Origin: Terriglobia bacterium
Lineage (GTDB): Bacteria > Acidobacteriota > Terriglobia > Terriglobales > Acidobacteriaceae
DNA length: 64,000 bases
Assembly: GCA_020073565.1 (NCBI GenBank)
Contig: JAIQEY010000001.1
Coordinates: 62,001 to 126,000, forward strand
Direction of reading: 5' to 3'
Shown here: positions 19,530-28,811 of the stretch, piece by piece
How the letters are laid out: each line of letters opens with the position of its first letter
How positions within the stretch are numbered: position 1 is the first letter of the stretch
Made by a program: the position numbers and the translations under genes
Notes under the pieces: generated by a model
The model's database searches: none
The model's input: the letters and a program-made list of their open reading frames with translations, nothing else
What the model was told of the DNA's origin: nothing

Positions 19530-20891
19530 TTATGCTCCCATCTGCAAAACGGTCTGCATCAGTTGATCCACTGTGGTCACAACCCTGGCAGCGGCCTGGT
19601 AAGCGCGCTGATAAGTGATGAGGTTCGTGGTCTCTTCGTCAATCGAGACGCCCGAGATCGCTCCGCGCTGGTCATTCAGCTGGTTCAAGCTTACGGTGCT
19701 GGCATTAACCTCAGCCTTCGCCTGCAAAGTAGAATCACCCGCTTGCGCAACCAGATTGGCATAGGTATCGACTGGATTCGATCCGGACGGGAGCGCCTGG
19801 GTTCCGACCGCCGTGAGGTTGGCAAGGTTCCCGTTGCTACCCGGTGATCCGTCGGAACTCGCGGCGATTAAATTGGGATCACTGATTGCCACGGTCAAGG
19901 TTGAGGCTGCGCCGGCGCCAGACGTGAACGAGAAGAGTGCTTGCCCTTGCGCTCCGTTCAAGTCGTAGCCGTTTTGTTGGGCGCCATTGACGGCACTCGC
20001 GAATTGACTGGCCAGATCATCAATCTGACTGAGGAGTCCGGGGATGGCCTGGTCGCGAACCTGCAGAGTCCCCGCCAGTTGCCCGCCCTTGAAGGTTCCA
20101 GTAATGTCCTGTCCCTGTGAGTAGATATGTTGTATGCCCGCGGAATTGGGCGAGGCCTGCAGCGCGAAACTCTGGCCGCCCACGACCAGCGCAGTTCCGT
20201 TGCCGGTAGTAATCGACAGGCCTTGTTCCGTTTGAATCAGGGAAACATCGGTCAATTGCGAAAGCTGATGGATAAGGCTGTTTTCCTGATCCATCAGCAC
20301 ACCAGGATCCTGGCCCAGTCTTTGCATCTCGCCGACTTGCTCATTCAGCTTCGCGATCTGCTGGGTGAGGCTATTCACTTGGGATACCGTCTGCGCAACC
20401 GACTGGTCCAGCCCGGAACGGATTGTGTTCAGGTTCGCTTCGGTCTGCTGGAATGAACTCGCCAGGTTCCGGGCAGCGGTGAGTACTGCCTGCCGCTGAG
20501 GAATGTTCGTCGGATCGGTGGAAAGCTGGTTCAGGCTATTGAAGAAGGCGGTGAAATTTGCGGCAATGCCTTGGGTAGAATTAGAAAACAGGGCCTGCAC
20601 CTGCTGCAACGCGTTGTACTGAGCTTGAGCGCTTCCCTGCTGTTGCATCTCCTGCGCGATGCGAAACTCGAGTACTTGGTCGCGAATGCTACGGACCTGC
20701 TGCAGAACGACGCCGCTCCCGTAGTTGATATTGCCGTCCTGAACCGGGACGCCCTCGGTGAGTACCGCCTGCTCGCGGCTGTAACCCGGCGTGCTGGCAT
20801 TCGCGATGTTATTACTGGTGACGTCCAGTGCTGCCTGGTTGGCCAGGAGGGACTGGGCCGCCATCCACATTGTTGCCGTCAAGCCGGGCAT
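19530..20891 (-). CDS. flgK: Flagellar hook-associated protein 1
   Basis: LTATMWMAAQSLLANQAALDVTSNNIANASTPGYSREQAVL; C-terminal INEETTNLITYQRAYQAAARVV-like motif. Confidence 0.96.
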   Translation of the reverse strand: MPGLTATMWMAAQSLLANQAALDVTSNNIANASTPGYSREQAVLTEGVPVQDGNINYGSGVVLQQVRSIRDQVLEFRIAQEMQQQGSAQAQYNALQQVQALFSNSTQGIAANFTAFFNSLNQLSTDPTNIPQRQAVLTAARNLASSFQQTEANLNTIRSGLDQSVAQTVSQVNSLTQQIAKLNEQVGEMQRLGQDPGVLMDQENSLIHQLSQLTDVSLIQTEQGLSITTGNGTALVVGGQSFALQASPNSAGIQHIYSQGQDITGTFKGGQLAGTLQVRDQAIPGLLSQIDDLASQFASAVNGAQQNGYDLNGAQGQALFSFTSGAGAASTLTVAISDPNLIAASSDGSPGSNGNLANLTAVGTQALPSGSNPVDTYANLVAQAGDSTLQAKAEVNASTVSLNQLNDQRGAISGVSIDEETTNLITYQRAYQAAARVVTTVDQLMQTVLQMGA

Positions 20892-20895
20892 ATCG

Positions 20896-21348
20896 TCATC
20901 CCTCGCACGACCACGTGTGATGTTGCGTTACGGCGGGTGCATCCTTCGCATAACCTTGCCCATAGTTGCGATACAAACCGAAGATAAGGCTGGCCGACAC
21001 TTGTGCACGCTTCAACACGGCGGCGTAGACCCGGTTCAGATGGGCCAATGCGGCGGACTCGGTCCGGATCTGCTCGGCGATTGGCGACACTGGCCGCTTC
21101 GCCTTGTGCGACTTTCCGCCATGCGGATGTGGCAGTCCGCGCGTCGCTTCATTCAGAGCCGCGCAAAGGAGTTCCTGCGCAGCGATACTGTCCTGCAATG
21201 CTTGCAGGTTGTTGTGCTCGATGGCCGAGAGGGCGGAAGTGATTTCCCGCGACAGAGCACGCAGCCGCGTAAGATGTTCTTGTTCCGTCACCATCCTGGT
21301 CGATGCAGATTCTGGCATGAGCTTTTTACCGTGGACCGTTTCGTGCAT
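20896..21348 (-). CDS. flgN: FlgN-like flagellar chaperone
   Basis: 150-aa helical protein between flgM and flgK; assignment rests largely on synteny. Confidence 0.7.
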   Translation of the reverse strand: MHETVHGKKLMPESASTRMVTEQEHLTRLRALSREITSALSAIEHNNLQALQDSIAAQELLCAALNEATRGLPHPHGGKSHKAKRPVSPIAEQIRTESAALAHLNRVYAAVLKRAQVSASLIFGLYRNYGQGYAKDAPAVTQHHTWSCEG

Positions 21349-21359
21349 CTACCGGTCGT

Positions 21360-21629
21360 TTACTCGGTCAGCATGGCCGCGGCCGTCGCGTGCGCGTCGA
21401 GCTTATATTCTCCGCTCTTGATCTGCTGCCGAATGCTGTCGATCTTGTCCTGGCGAATCTCGGGTAGCTGCAACGCGCGGCTGGCCAGCGAACTCAGGTG
21501 AACGGTATCGCGCACGACCGTGGCGCGATCGCCAGCCTGGGCCACCGAATTCGGTGAAGCGGTCGAGCCGGCTTTCGCCTTCTCGGTTGAGATCCCCTGT
21601 GGATCGGGCGTATTTAATCCAATTCTCAT
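21360..21629 (-). CDS. flgM: Anti-sigma28 factor FlgM (copy 1)
   Basis: DTVHLSSLASRALQLPEIRQDKIDSIRQQIKSGEYKLDAHATAAAMLTE. Confidence 0.9.
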   Translation of the reverse strand: MRIGLNTPDPQGISTEKAKAGSTASPNSVAQAGDRATVVRDTVHLSSLASRALQLPEIRQDKIDSIRQQIKSGEYKLDAHATAAAMLTE

Positions 21630-21662
21630 GGAACTACCTCTTCGTAAATTTCCGTCGACTGC

Positions 21663-21690
21663 TAATCGGCACTTGCCCCGGAAAACTTTA
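21663..21690 (-). promoter_or_regulatory. Sigma28-type promoter for flgMNKL
   Basis: Minus strand TAAAGTTT-N12-GCCGATTA upstream of flgM. Confidence 0.9.
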
Positions 21691-21723
21691 GTAGCAATAC
21701 CGTGGATCGACAGTCTGACGTAA

Positions 21724-22146
21724 CTACTTTGTATTCTCTAATTTAGCGGCGTCCGGAACTGCCGAAGCGTCGCTCGAAGTGCCTTCCCGGCTCGGCCGAG
21801 CAGCCTCCACGGCCTCCAACTGCCGGCGGATCAACGAGGCAATCCCAAATGCGCCTGTCTTGCTTATATCCGCCGCCAGAAACTGGCACGCGATACCCTG
21901 AAACTGGTCGCGCGTGGAATCGCTCTCCTGGTCAGGATTTGTGCCGGGCACGGTGGCGAACGATTTCTCCGCCTTATCAAGCCACTGGCTGATGAGGATG
22001 CTTTCAAAATCCCGGGCTGCTTTGTCGATCTTCGCCGAGCTGTTCTTAGTCTGCGGGTTACGCAGACCGTCGATAGCCCGGTCTACATTTGCCTGCGCGA
22101 GGCTTTGATTGCCAGCAGCCGGTGTCGTAATGCGGAAGTCACCCAT
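21724..22146 (-). CDS. flgJ: FlgJ rod-binding domain protein (no muramidase domain)
   Basis: KIDKAARDFESILISQWLDKAEKSF...; 140 aa; adjacent to flgI. Confidence 0.85.
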   Translation of the reverse strand: MGDFRITTPAAGNQSLAQANVDRAIDGLRNPQTKNSSAKIDKAARDFESILISQWLDKAEKSFATVPGTNPDQESDSTRDQFQGIACQFLAADISKTGAFGIASLIRRQLEAVEAARPSREGTSSDASAVPDAAKLENTK

Positions 22147-22149
22147 TGG

Positions 22150-23322
22150 CTAGAGCACCTCCAGCTCAGCTTGCAATCCGCCTGCGGCTTTGATCGCCTG
22201 CAGAATCGCTACGATGTCCCGCGCCGTGGCGCCCATGGTGTGCAGACCGTTGATGAGTTCTTCCACGCTGGCGCCGGCCTTCAGCTGCAGCGAACGAGCG
22301 GGAGCTTCGTTCGCTCTCACTTCTGTCTGGGGAACCACTTCGGTGTTTCCGTTTTTCGAGAAGGGCGCGGGTTGTGAAACCGAAAATGTGGTCGAGACTT
22401 CGACGGTAAGGTCACCATGCAGAACAGAAACTGCAGAGAGCTTCACGTCGCCTCCCATCACGATCGTGCCCGTGCGCTCGTTCATGACCACCTTAGCTGC
22501 AGGATGGATCGAGATGGTGAGGTTCTGCACCTCTGAGATCAACTCCGGCATCGAGGAGGCGCCCGCTTGCGCGACGTCAATCTGCACACGACGACTGTCC
22601 ATCGGGGAAGCTACCTGTTTCCCGAACTTCGTGTTGATGGCGCCCGCCACATCGCGCGCGGCGGTGAAGTCAGGCTCGCGCAGAGCAAACGAGAGCACTT
22701 TCAACTGAGCCAGGTCGATCGATGCATCCCGTTCAACCACGCCGCCACCAGGCACTCTGCCGACCGTGACGTGGTTCACTTCCTTGGCATTCCCACCGCC
22801 GCCGAAGGTGTAGCCGCCCAGAGTCAACGGCCCTTGCGCCTCGGCATAAACCTGTCCGTCAGCCGCATGGAGCGCGGTCAGCAGCAGGATTCCTCCTTCG
22901 AGGCTCTTCGCATCTCCGATGGACGACACGGTTACATCCATAGTCGTTCCCGGCCGGGAAAAAGGTGCGAGCGACGCCGTCACCATCACCGCCGCGATGT
23001 TGCGTACCTGGATAGAGGTTGCTGGGATCTGAACTCCCAGTCGCTGCATCTCGTTCGCCAGGGTTTGGTTAGTGAACTTCGTCTGCTGACTGTCCCCCGT
23101 TCGCTTGAGCCCGACCACTACTCCGTACCCGATGAGAGCATTTTCGCGGACGCCCTCGATGGTTGCGATATCGCGAATCAATACACGCCGGCTTTCGTCG
23201 GATTCCGCGGCCGCGGCAGTCAGAGAAAACAAAACGGGAAACAGAACGGCAACAAGCCGGGCAAGTCCCAGGCTAGCCCGCGCGATTCTCCGAGCATGTG
23301 TGCTTAGAACCCGATCAGCCAA
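22150..23322 (-). CDS. flgI: Flagellar P-ring protein
   Basis: RIRDIATIEGVRENALIGYGVVVGLKRTGDSQQTKFTNQTLANEMQRLGV-type FlgI sequence. Confidence 0.96.
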   Translation of the reverse strand: MADRVLSTHARRIARASLGLARLVAVLFPVLFSLTAAAAESDESRRVLIRDIATIEGVRENALIGYGVVVGLKRTGDSQQTKFTNQTLANEMQRLGVQIPATSIQVRNIAAVMVTASLAPFSRPGTTMDVTVSSIGDAKSLEGGILLLTALHAADGQVYAEAQGPLTLGGYTFGGGGNAKEVNHVTVGRVPGGGVVERDASIDLAQLKVLSFALREPDFTAARDVAGAINTKFGKQVASPMDSRRVQIDVAQAGASSMPELISEVQNLTISIHPAAKVVMNERTGTIVMGGDVKLSAVSVLHGDLTVEVSTTFSVSQPAPFSKNGNTEVVPQTEVRANEAPARSLQLKAGASVEELINGLHTMGATARDIVAILQAIKAAGGLQAELEVL

Positions 23323-24038
23323 AGCAGCCCCCGGATGGCGGGATTGGTGCGCCGGATTCCATCCGACACTGTACCCTTCCCCTTCATTTCAAGCTCGAGA
23401 TTCGACAACGCTGTGGACAGAGCCGTGTTGTTGGGTCCCACGTCACCGGGCCGGAGCACTCCCCGGACAATAATCGTGTCGTGCTGGCTGTTAATAAGGA
23501 TGTGACGCTCTGCCTCCACGACCATGTTCCCGTTAGGCAACACCGCAATGACGCGAGCAGCAAGCTTCGTGGTGACGTCAGACCCAGCCGATGTCTCGCC
23601 CTGGCCCTTCAGGGTCGTGGCAGAGTTCGAGGCGAAGAGAGGATTCACGTTCCCAGTCGCCAACGCCCCTGGCAGGCCCGTAATTGCGGAGCTAGTCTGG
23701 AACGCTCGCTGGGAGTTGACGTCGCCGGTTGATTTCGCTGCGGTCTGGTCAAAGACCACGAGTGTGACGAGGTCACCAACGGTTCTAGCTTTGTAGTCCG
23801 TGGCCATGTCGGACAGGCCCGCGCTGGGGACATACAGGCTGCCCAGAGTGGTGGAGACTGGAGCTGGAGACTGTTGTTGCACCCGGCTGATGTAGTCGGC
23901 TCGTATCTGCTCAGAAGTCTGTGTCGACTTGCTTCGGGCAAGTGCCCAGGGCGTTGTGATGGCCCATAGAATCGCCACACCCAGAGCGACCATCAGGCGG
24001 GTTCGAGCAACCACGCGCATCTCGTAGTCCCCTTTCAC
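23304..24038 (-). CDS. flgH: Flagellar L-ring protein
   Basis: ARTVGDLVTLVVFDQTAAKSTGDVNSQR...VLRPGDVGPNNTALSTALSNLELEMKGKGTVSD. Confidence 0.92.
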   Translation of the reverse strand: MKGDYEMRVVARTRLMVALGVAILWAITTPWALARSKSTQTSEQIRADYISRVQQQSPAPVSTTLGSLYVPSAGLSDMATDYKARTVGDLVTLVVFDQTAAKSTGDVNSQRAFQTSSAITGLPGALATGNVNPLFASNSATTLKGQGETSAGSDVTTKLAARVIAVLPNGNMVVEAERHILINSQHDTIIVRGVLRPGDVGPNNTALSTALSNLELEMKGKGTVSDGIRRTNPAIRGLLWLIGF

Positions 24039-24604
24039 AAACTGCCCCTCAAAGTTCCCGGTGCAATAACCTCTGCCCGGTAAAACTGCTTGCGATCAGT
24101 ACTCGCCACCCGAATTCTCTGGCCGCGTACGCCGCTCTGAAGACAGATCACGGGCATGCTGATGCGTAAGTCCGCCTTCTCCAAAATGAGCGTCGCATGA
24201 TCGCCACCCCGAACCAGCGCCCGTATCGATTCCAATCTCGGTCGATCATTGCCAGCGACCAATGGCTTTGCCAGGCTGCCCGATCCTTTCATGTCGTGCA
24301 CGAGCACATAGAATGGAATGCACTCCTGATTGTCCGTGCAACGCACCTTCACCCTCGCCGTCTCGGCGCTCATATTATGAATGCTAACCACTTGCAGATT
24401 CGGATTCTCGCCTGTTGCATTGACGTGCGAGAGGAATTCCAGCTGAGAAGCACCTACCTCCAGGCCAGCCGACGCAAGAGCCGCGACGACAGGTTCCGGC
24501 GACATCGTCATTCGCGTGCTGCGCGTCTGACCAACGGCCACCTGCAACAGGGCCCCACATAGCAGCGCAAACAACGCGACTTTTCCATCCTTACGAGTCA
24601 GCAT
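24035..24604 (-). CDS. flgA: Flagella basal body P-ring formation protein FlgA-like
   Basis: LVRGGDHATLILEKADLRISMPVICLQSGVRGQRIRVASTDRKQFYRAEVIAPGTLRG (SAF-like C-terminus). Confidence 0.85.
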   Translation of the reverse strand: MLTRKDGKVALFALLCGALLQVAVGQTRSTRMTMSPEPVVAALASAGLEVGASQLEFLSHVNATGENPNLQVVSIHNMSAETARVKVRCTDNQECIPFYVLVHDMKGSGSLAKPLVAGNDRPRLESIRALVRGGDHATLILEKADLRISMPVICLQSGVRGQRIRVASTDRKQFYRAEVIAPGTLRGSL

Positions 24605-24615
24605 GAGGTAACCGG

Positions 24616-25407
24616 CTAACGGCCCAAATTGGCTAACTGCTGCAGCATCTGGTCTGCCGAGGTGACGACGCGCGAATTGGCCTCGTAAGAACGCTGCGCA
24701 ACAATGAGATTCACAAACTCCTGAACCACGTCGACGTTGGACTGCTCCAGCATTCCCTGCTGCAACGTGCCTAATCCTTCCGCCGCTCCCGGAGCGCCCA
24801 CGATCGGGTCGCCCGAGGCAGTCGTCGCAAGGTAGAGATTGTTGCCGACACTATTCAAACCGCCCGGATTCGGAAACATCGCCAACTGAATGCTGCCCAC
24901 CTGTTGCGCCGCGGTTTGCCCTGCCTGCGTTACCGACACCGTTCCATCGGCGCCGATCGTGATCGAAGTGGCGTTGGCAGGGACCGTAACACTGGGTTGG
25001 AGCGCGTTCCCATTCGCGGTGACAATGTTTCCCTGCGCATCGAGATGAAACGAACCGGATCTCGTATAAGCGATCTGGCCGTCCGGCAACGTCACCTGGA
25101 AAAAGCCAAGCCCTTGAATGGCCAGGTCCAGGGGATTGTTGGTCGCGCTGAAGTTCCCCTGGGTTTCGACGAGTTCCGACGCCGCCGGCATGGTTCCCAG
25201 GCCGACCTGGAGCCCAGCCGCGATCGTGGTCTGCTGCGTGGCCGCGGCTCCCGGCATGATGATGTTCTGATAAACCAGATCTGAAAATTGCACCCGGCGC
25301 GCGTAGAAGCCAGCGGTGCTGGAGTTCGACAGATTGTTGGCGATCGTGTCGAGATTGAGTTGCTGGGCAGACATTCCACTCGCTGCGGTATAAAGTGCGC
25401 GAAGCAT
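24616..25407 (-). CDS. flgG: Flagellar distal rod protein
   Basis: MLRALYTAASGMSAQQLNLDTIANNLSNSSTAGFYARRVQFSDLVYQ. Confidence 0.95.
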   Translation of the reverse strand: MLRALYTAASGMSAQQLNLDTIANNLSNSSTAGFYARRVQFSDLVYQNIIMPGAAATQQTTIAAGLQVGLGTMPAASELVETQGNFSATNNPLDLAIQGLGFFQVTLPDGQIAYTRSGSFHLDAQGNIVTANGNALQPSVTVPANATSITIGADGTVSVTQAGQTAAQQVGSIQLAMFPNPGGLNSVGNNLYLATTASGDPIVGAPGAAEGLGTLQQGMLEQSNVDVVQEFVNLIVAQRSYEANSRVVTSADQMLQQLANLGR

Positions 25408-25418
25408 TTCAGGCTCCT

Positions 25419-26165
25419 TTAGCCATTGCTAGAAACTTTTGGCAACTCCTGCGTTGCCACCTGGTTCATGTCGGTGTGAAAGAGCGATAACGCGCGCTGC
25501 ATCAGTTCCGCATAGCGCTGAACCGTAATCAACTCGACTGCGCTGGTGATCGGATTCACGTTCGAGGCTTCCAACACTCCCTGCTGAACGGTAGCCTGGC
25601 TCGCGGACGTCATACTGGCGGCTGGGGCGGAGTAATACGTTTTCCCCAAACTCTCCACGGGCGTTCCCGGCGGGAAATCAACCATCTTGAGTTTGCCCGC
25701 CACCGCTCCGTTGACCGAAATCGTGCCATCGGGACTGACGGTGGCTGGCGAGCCGACGATCTGAATTGGGCCCCGATCGCCGATCACCGCATCTCCGGCG
25801 GAGGTGACCAGCTTCCCATCCGCTGAAACGTGGAAGTTTCCATTGCGGGTGAACACTTGTCCGCCGGCAGTCTGGACCACGAAGAACCCGGAGCCTCGAA
25901 TACCGAGGTCCAGCTCATTCCCTGTGTGCTCCAGCGTGCCTTGCGACAGATCGACCTGACTGCTTCCGAGAACAGAGTAGTTATTGACCGCTTGATTGAG
26001 GTTCGAAAGGGGAAGAGCGGAGAAGTTCGCCAGCATCGACCGAAAGACGCTGTGCTCGGCGCGGTATCCCGGAGTGCTCGTGTTGGCCAGGTTATTCGCA
26101 ACCAGGTCCAAGCCCTGGCTTCGGGCCAACAATGCCGTACATGCCGCATAGAAGCCGCTGTCCAT
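25419..26165 (-). CDS. flgF: Flagellar proximal rod protein FlgF
   Basis: MDSGFYAACTALLARSQGLDLVANNLANTSTPGYRAEHSVF; upstream of flgG. Confidence 0.9.
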   Translation of the reverse strand: MDSGFYAACTALLARSQGLDLVANNLANTSTPGYRAEHSVFRSMLANFSALPLSNLNQAVNNYSVLGSSQVDLSQGTLEHTGNELDLGIRGSGFFVVQTAGGQVFTRNGNFHVSADGKLVTSAGDAVIGDRGPIQIVGSPATVSPDGTISVNGAVAGKLKMVDFPPGTPVESLGKTYYSAPAASMTSASQATVQQGVLEASNVNPITSAVELITVQRYAELMQRALSLFHTDMNQVATQELPKVSSNG

Positions 26166-26188
26166 GGATTCTCCTCCATGAAACCCGA

Positions 26189-26204
26189 AGCACGATCAAG
26201 GCCA
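26189..26204 (-). promoter_or_regulatory. Candidate sigma54 promoter for flgF operon
   Basis: Minus strand TGGCCTTGATCGTGCT: GG-N10-GC spacing, 25 nt upstream of the start. Confidence 0.6.
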
Positions 26205-26338
26205 CAGCTTGCTTCGGTGACGCGGCTCGCAAGTAGTTGAAAATTGCGGTGTGGCGGAAAGCAAAATGAGATGACGATTAGCGCTTGTTACGCGGCCATC
26301 CGCCTCCACTTACGACAGATGATGTTTTCTAACCCGAG

Positions 26339-27094
26339 TTACTCTTGGATCGCCGGGTAATCGCAGCCGACCTCGAGCCGAAAGGCGTGGTTGTCTGCCG
26401 TATTCACGACGTCAAACAATGCAAGTGAGGAAGAGCCACAATCTTCCCGGTCGCCGCGGATGATGTCTACTAACACATCCGGCAAGCGCCAGTTTCGTGC
26501 AAGGTAATCGCCAACCTCGCCGGTGTCCACACTTTCCAGTTCGGGGATTTTCCATCCCAACACGAAGGGAATCGCGCCCACGTGTCTCAACAGGCCTGCT
26601 ATGTAGGCGTCTTCCTGCCTGACGGTAGCCGTTTCAGATGCCAGTTCTTCTGCGATCAATGCGGTCAGGCGCGCGTGCATGCAGAACCGGTCATAGGTGC
26701 TCACTCCCGCTTCCCCTCGCGGGTGTCCAGACAGAACCGTCGCCTGTTCGAGCAAACCTTTAAGCCGATTGATCCCGAGTAGTACGACGATATCCTCAAT
26801 ATCGACAAGACCTTTCGCGCGTCCCGTTCTTTCCTTAGCGGCCAGTCTCAGCAAGTGGACGGTGAGGCCAACATCTGTGCGAATAACTTCAGTGATGGCG
26901 TGGAGGTCAATAACCCGGCTCGACAGAAGCATTTCGAAGAACAGCAGGACCCCGGGTTTGACGGCCGGACATGGGATCTCGAACCCTTGCGCACCGGTTG
27001 GGAGGACCGGTTGCGTGGCGTGCAACAACTGGCCCTGATGGCCAAACTTCAGGGCAGATTTGTCGTCCGGTCTGTTCGCCAGCATTGGAAACAC
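26339..27094 (-). CDS. HDOD domain signalling protein
   Basis: VIRTDVGLTVHLLRLAA...VDIEDIVVLLGINRLKGLLEQAT...YIAGLLRHVGAIPFVL; the ATG at 27085 may be the true start. Confidence 0.8.
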   Translation of the reverse strand: MFPMLANRPDDKSALKFGHQGQLLHATQPVLPTGAQGFEIPCPAVKPGVLLFFEMLLSSRVIDLHAITEVIRTDVGLTVHLLRLAAKERTGRAKGLVDIEDIVVLLGINRLKGLLEQATVLSGHPRGEAGVSTYDRFCMHARLTALIAEELASETATVRQEDAYIAGLLRHVGAIPFVLGWKIPELESVDTGEVGDYLARNWRLPDVLVDIIRGDREDCGSSSLALFDVVNTADNHAFRLEVGCDYPAIQE

Positions 27095-27104
27095 CCGAGG
27101 GTAC

Positions 27105-27132
27105 TAATCGGCAGCAAACCGATTGAGCTTTA
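27105..27132 (-). promoter_or_regulatory. Sigma28-type promoter for HDOD gene
   Basis: Minus strand TAAAGCTC-N12-GCCGATTA. Confidence 0.85.
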
Positions 27133-27160
27133 GTCCTCAGGGCGCTTTTGGCGACCATTC

Positions 27161-28003
27161 TTACACACGAAACAGCAGATCTAACTCCATCTGGCGGCCC
27201 CGGATTCTTGACCATAGGTACTCACGGCACATGCCAAAGCGCACTTCTTCCGCGGCCGACTGGTCGACGTAGTTCCGGAGAACCCGGGCTATTTCGGCCA
27301 TAGCGTTGACTCGATCGAAGACGATTTCGTCATTTCTTGTCTTCAGAGTGGCTGCGTTCAAATACTGGTGGTATTGACGCGCGGTGATAAAGGATGGCGT
27401 GGTCACGCACGACGTCATTTCTTCAACGGTGCGGAGCATGTGGTGCTGGACGCGACTTACGAAGCCCACCAGCAACTTACGACCGGTCTCTACGAAATGG
27501 ACAGGCAGCATTTCATGGATTTCGAGCAACCGTCTGGGGATATGAATCTGGGTTGGCAAAGCTCGACCTTCCAGCGAAAAGACGGGACACGCCCATTGGG
27601 CGGCCACGGCTGCTGTGACCTGTTCGAGCGTTGCAAAGCCAAGTTCCTGGACAACATCCCCGAAGTTCGATCCCGTTGTACGCTGCCGATCAAGCGCCAG
27701 CTTGAGTTGGTCGGGCGAAAGGACCTCGCGAGAAAGCAGGAGCAAACCGAGCGGCATGCGTAACGACGGAGCCTGGTCCGCCTTGCGGCGAGATGCAAGC
27801 AGGTCGCGCACCCTCATCAACGCAGCTTCCTCAAAACAGTCGGAACTGCACAGCCATCGGCCTGAAATGGCAACACCCACCATGCGCCGCGAGAATGCGC
27901 GCCGCCATGGCTGCCTGGCGCAGGTTGGATTGGCGCATTCGGGCACCCACTTCCTGAGTTTTGCCGGAAGAGTCGTTAGCTCCTGAATAGCAAGTAAGTT
28001 CAT
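27161..28003 (-). CDS. Hypothetical protein with MshEN/GspE N-terminal-like tandem motif
   Basis: PLGLLLLSREVLSPDQLKLALDRQ-RTTGS-NFGDVVQELGFATLEQVTAAVAAQ has a 24-5-24 residue architecture. Confidence 0.7.
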   Translation of the reverse strand: MNLLAIQELTTLPAKLRKWVPECANPTCARQPWRRAFSRRMVGVAISGRWLCSSDCFEEAALMRVRDLLASRRKADQAPSLRMPLGLLLLSREVLSPDQLKLALDRQRTTGSNFGDVVQELGFATLEQVTAAVAAQWACPVFSLEGRALPTQIHIPRRLLEIHEMLPVHFVETGRKLLVGFVSRVQHHMLRTVEEMTSCVTTPSFITARQYHQYLNAATLKTRNDEIVFDRVNAMAEIARVLRNYVDQSAAEEVRFGMCREYLWSRIRGRQMELDLLFRV

Positions 28004-28012
28004 CTTTCCTTT

Positions 28013-28774
28013 CTACGCGTTTGCTTCATCGAACGACATTTCCTGTAGAGCCGCGCGGATCTTTGGAAGAGCCAACGCGTGAATCTGCGAGACACGCGAT
28101 TCGCCCAAGTTCAGTACGGCTGCAATCTCCTTCATCGTAAGCTCATCCTTGTAATAAAGGGAGATCACCATCTGCTCCTTTTGGGAGAGTGTCTCGATTG
28201 CCTTGGCCAGTTTGTCCTTGATCTCCGTGCGCAGGCAGAGATCGAACGGGTTCTCGTCGCGACTGGGAGCGCTCTCGATCAGATCCTGCGTTTCTGACCG
28301 ATCGTAGGCCGGTCTGACCTCCTGGCCGATGAGAATCAAGCCATCCAACTTGAGGGCGGTCTCGTAAAGCTTTTCAACGGAAATGCCAATCTCTGCGGCA
28401 ATTTCCTCTGCCTCAGGTTGACGCCCAAGCTTCGCGGAAAGCGTCGTGATCGCGTCCTCGATCCGCCGTCCCTTGCGGCGCAGCGGCCGTGATCCCCAGT
28501 CCAATTCCCTGAGGCTGTCGACAATCGCCCCGCGAATCCGAAACTTCGCGTAGGCGCGCAAGGGCACTGATTTCTTTGCGTCGTAGCTTCGGATAGCCTC
28601 GATCAAACCGATTACTCCGGCATGAACCAGGTCTTCGAAAGGCACATGCTGGGGAAGACGCTCGTAGACACGCCTGGCGATGTAATGCACCTGCGGCAAC
28701 TCGTTCAATATCAACTGGTCGCGCTCTTGCGAGCCTTCCAGATTTTCTTTGTATGCCATTTCTGCCTGTGTCAT
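28013..28774 (-). CDS. fliA: RNA polymerase sigma factor sigma28
   Basis: VPFEDLVHAGVIGLIEAIRSYDAKKSVPLRAYAKFRIRGAIVDSLRELDWGSRPLRRKGR. Confidence 0.95.
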   Translation of the reverse strand: MTQAEMAYKENLEGSQERDQLILNELPQVHYIARRVYERLPQHVPFEDLVHAGVIGLIEAIRSYDAKKSVPLRAYAKFRIRGAIVDSLRELDWGSRPLRRKGRRIEDAITTLSAKLGRQPEAEEIAAEIGISVEKLYETALKLDGLILIGQEVRPAYDRSETQDLIESAPSRDENPFDLCLRTEIKDKLAKAIETLSQKEQMVISLYYKDELTMKEIAAVLNLGESRVSQIHALALPKIRAALQEMSFDEANA

Positions 28775-28811
28775 AAGTTCCTCAACTCGATATGTAATCT
28801 ATTCATCCTCG

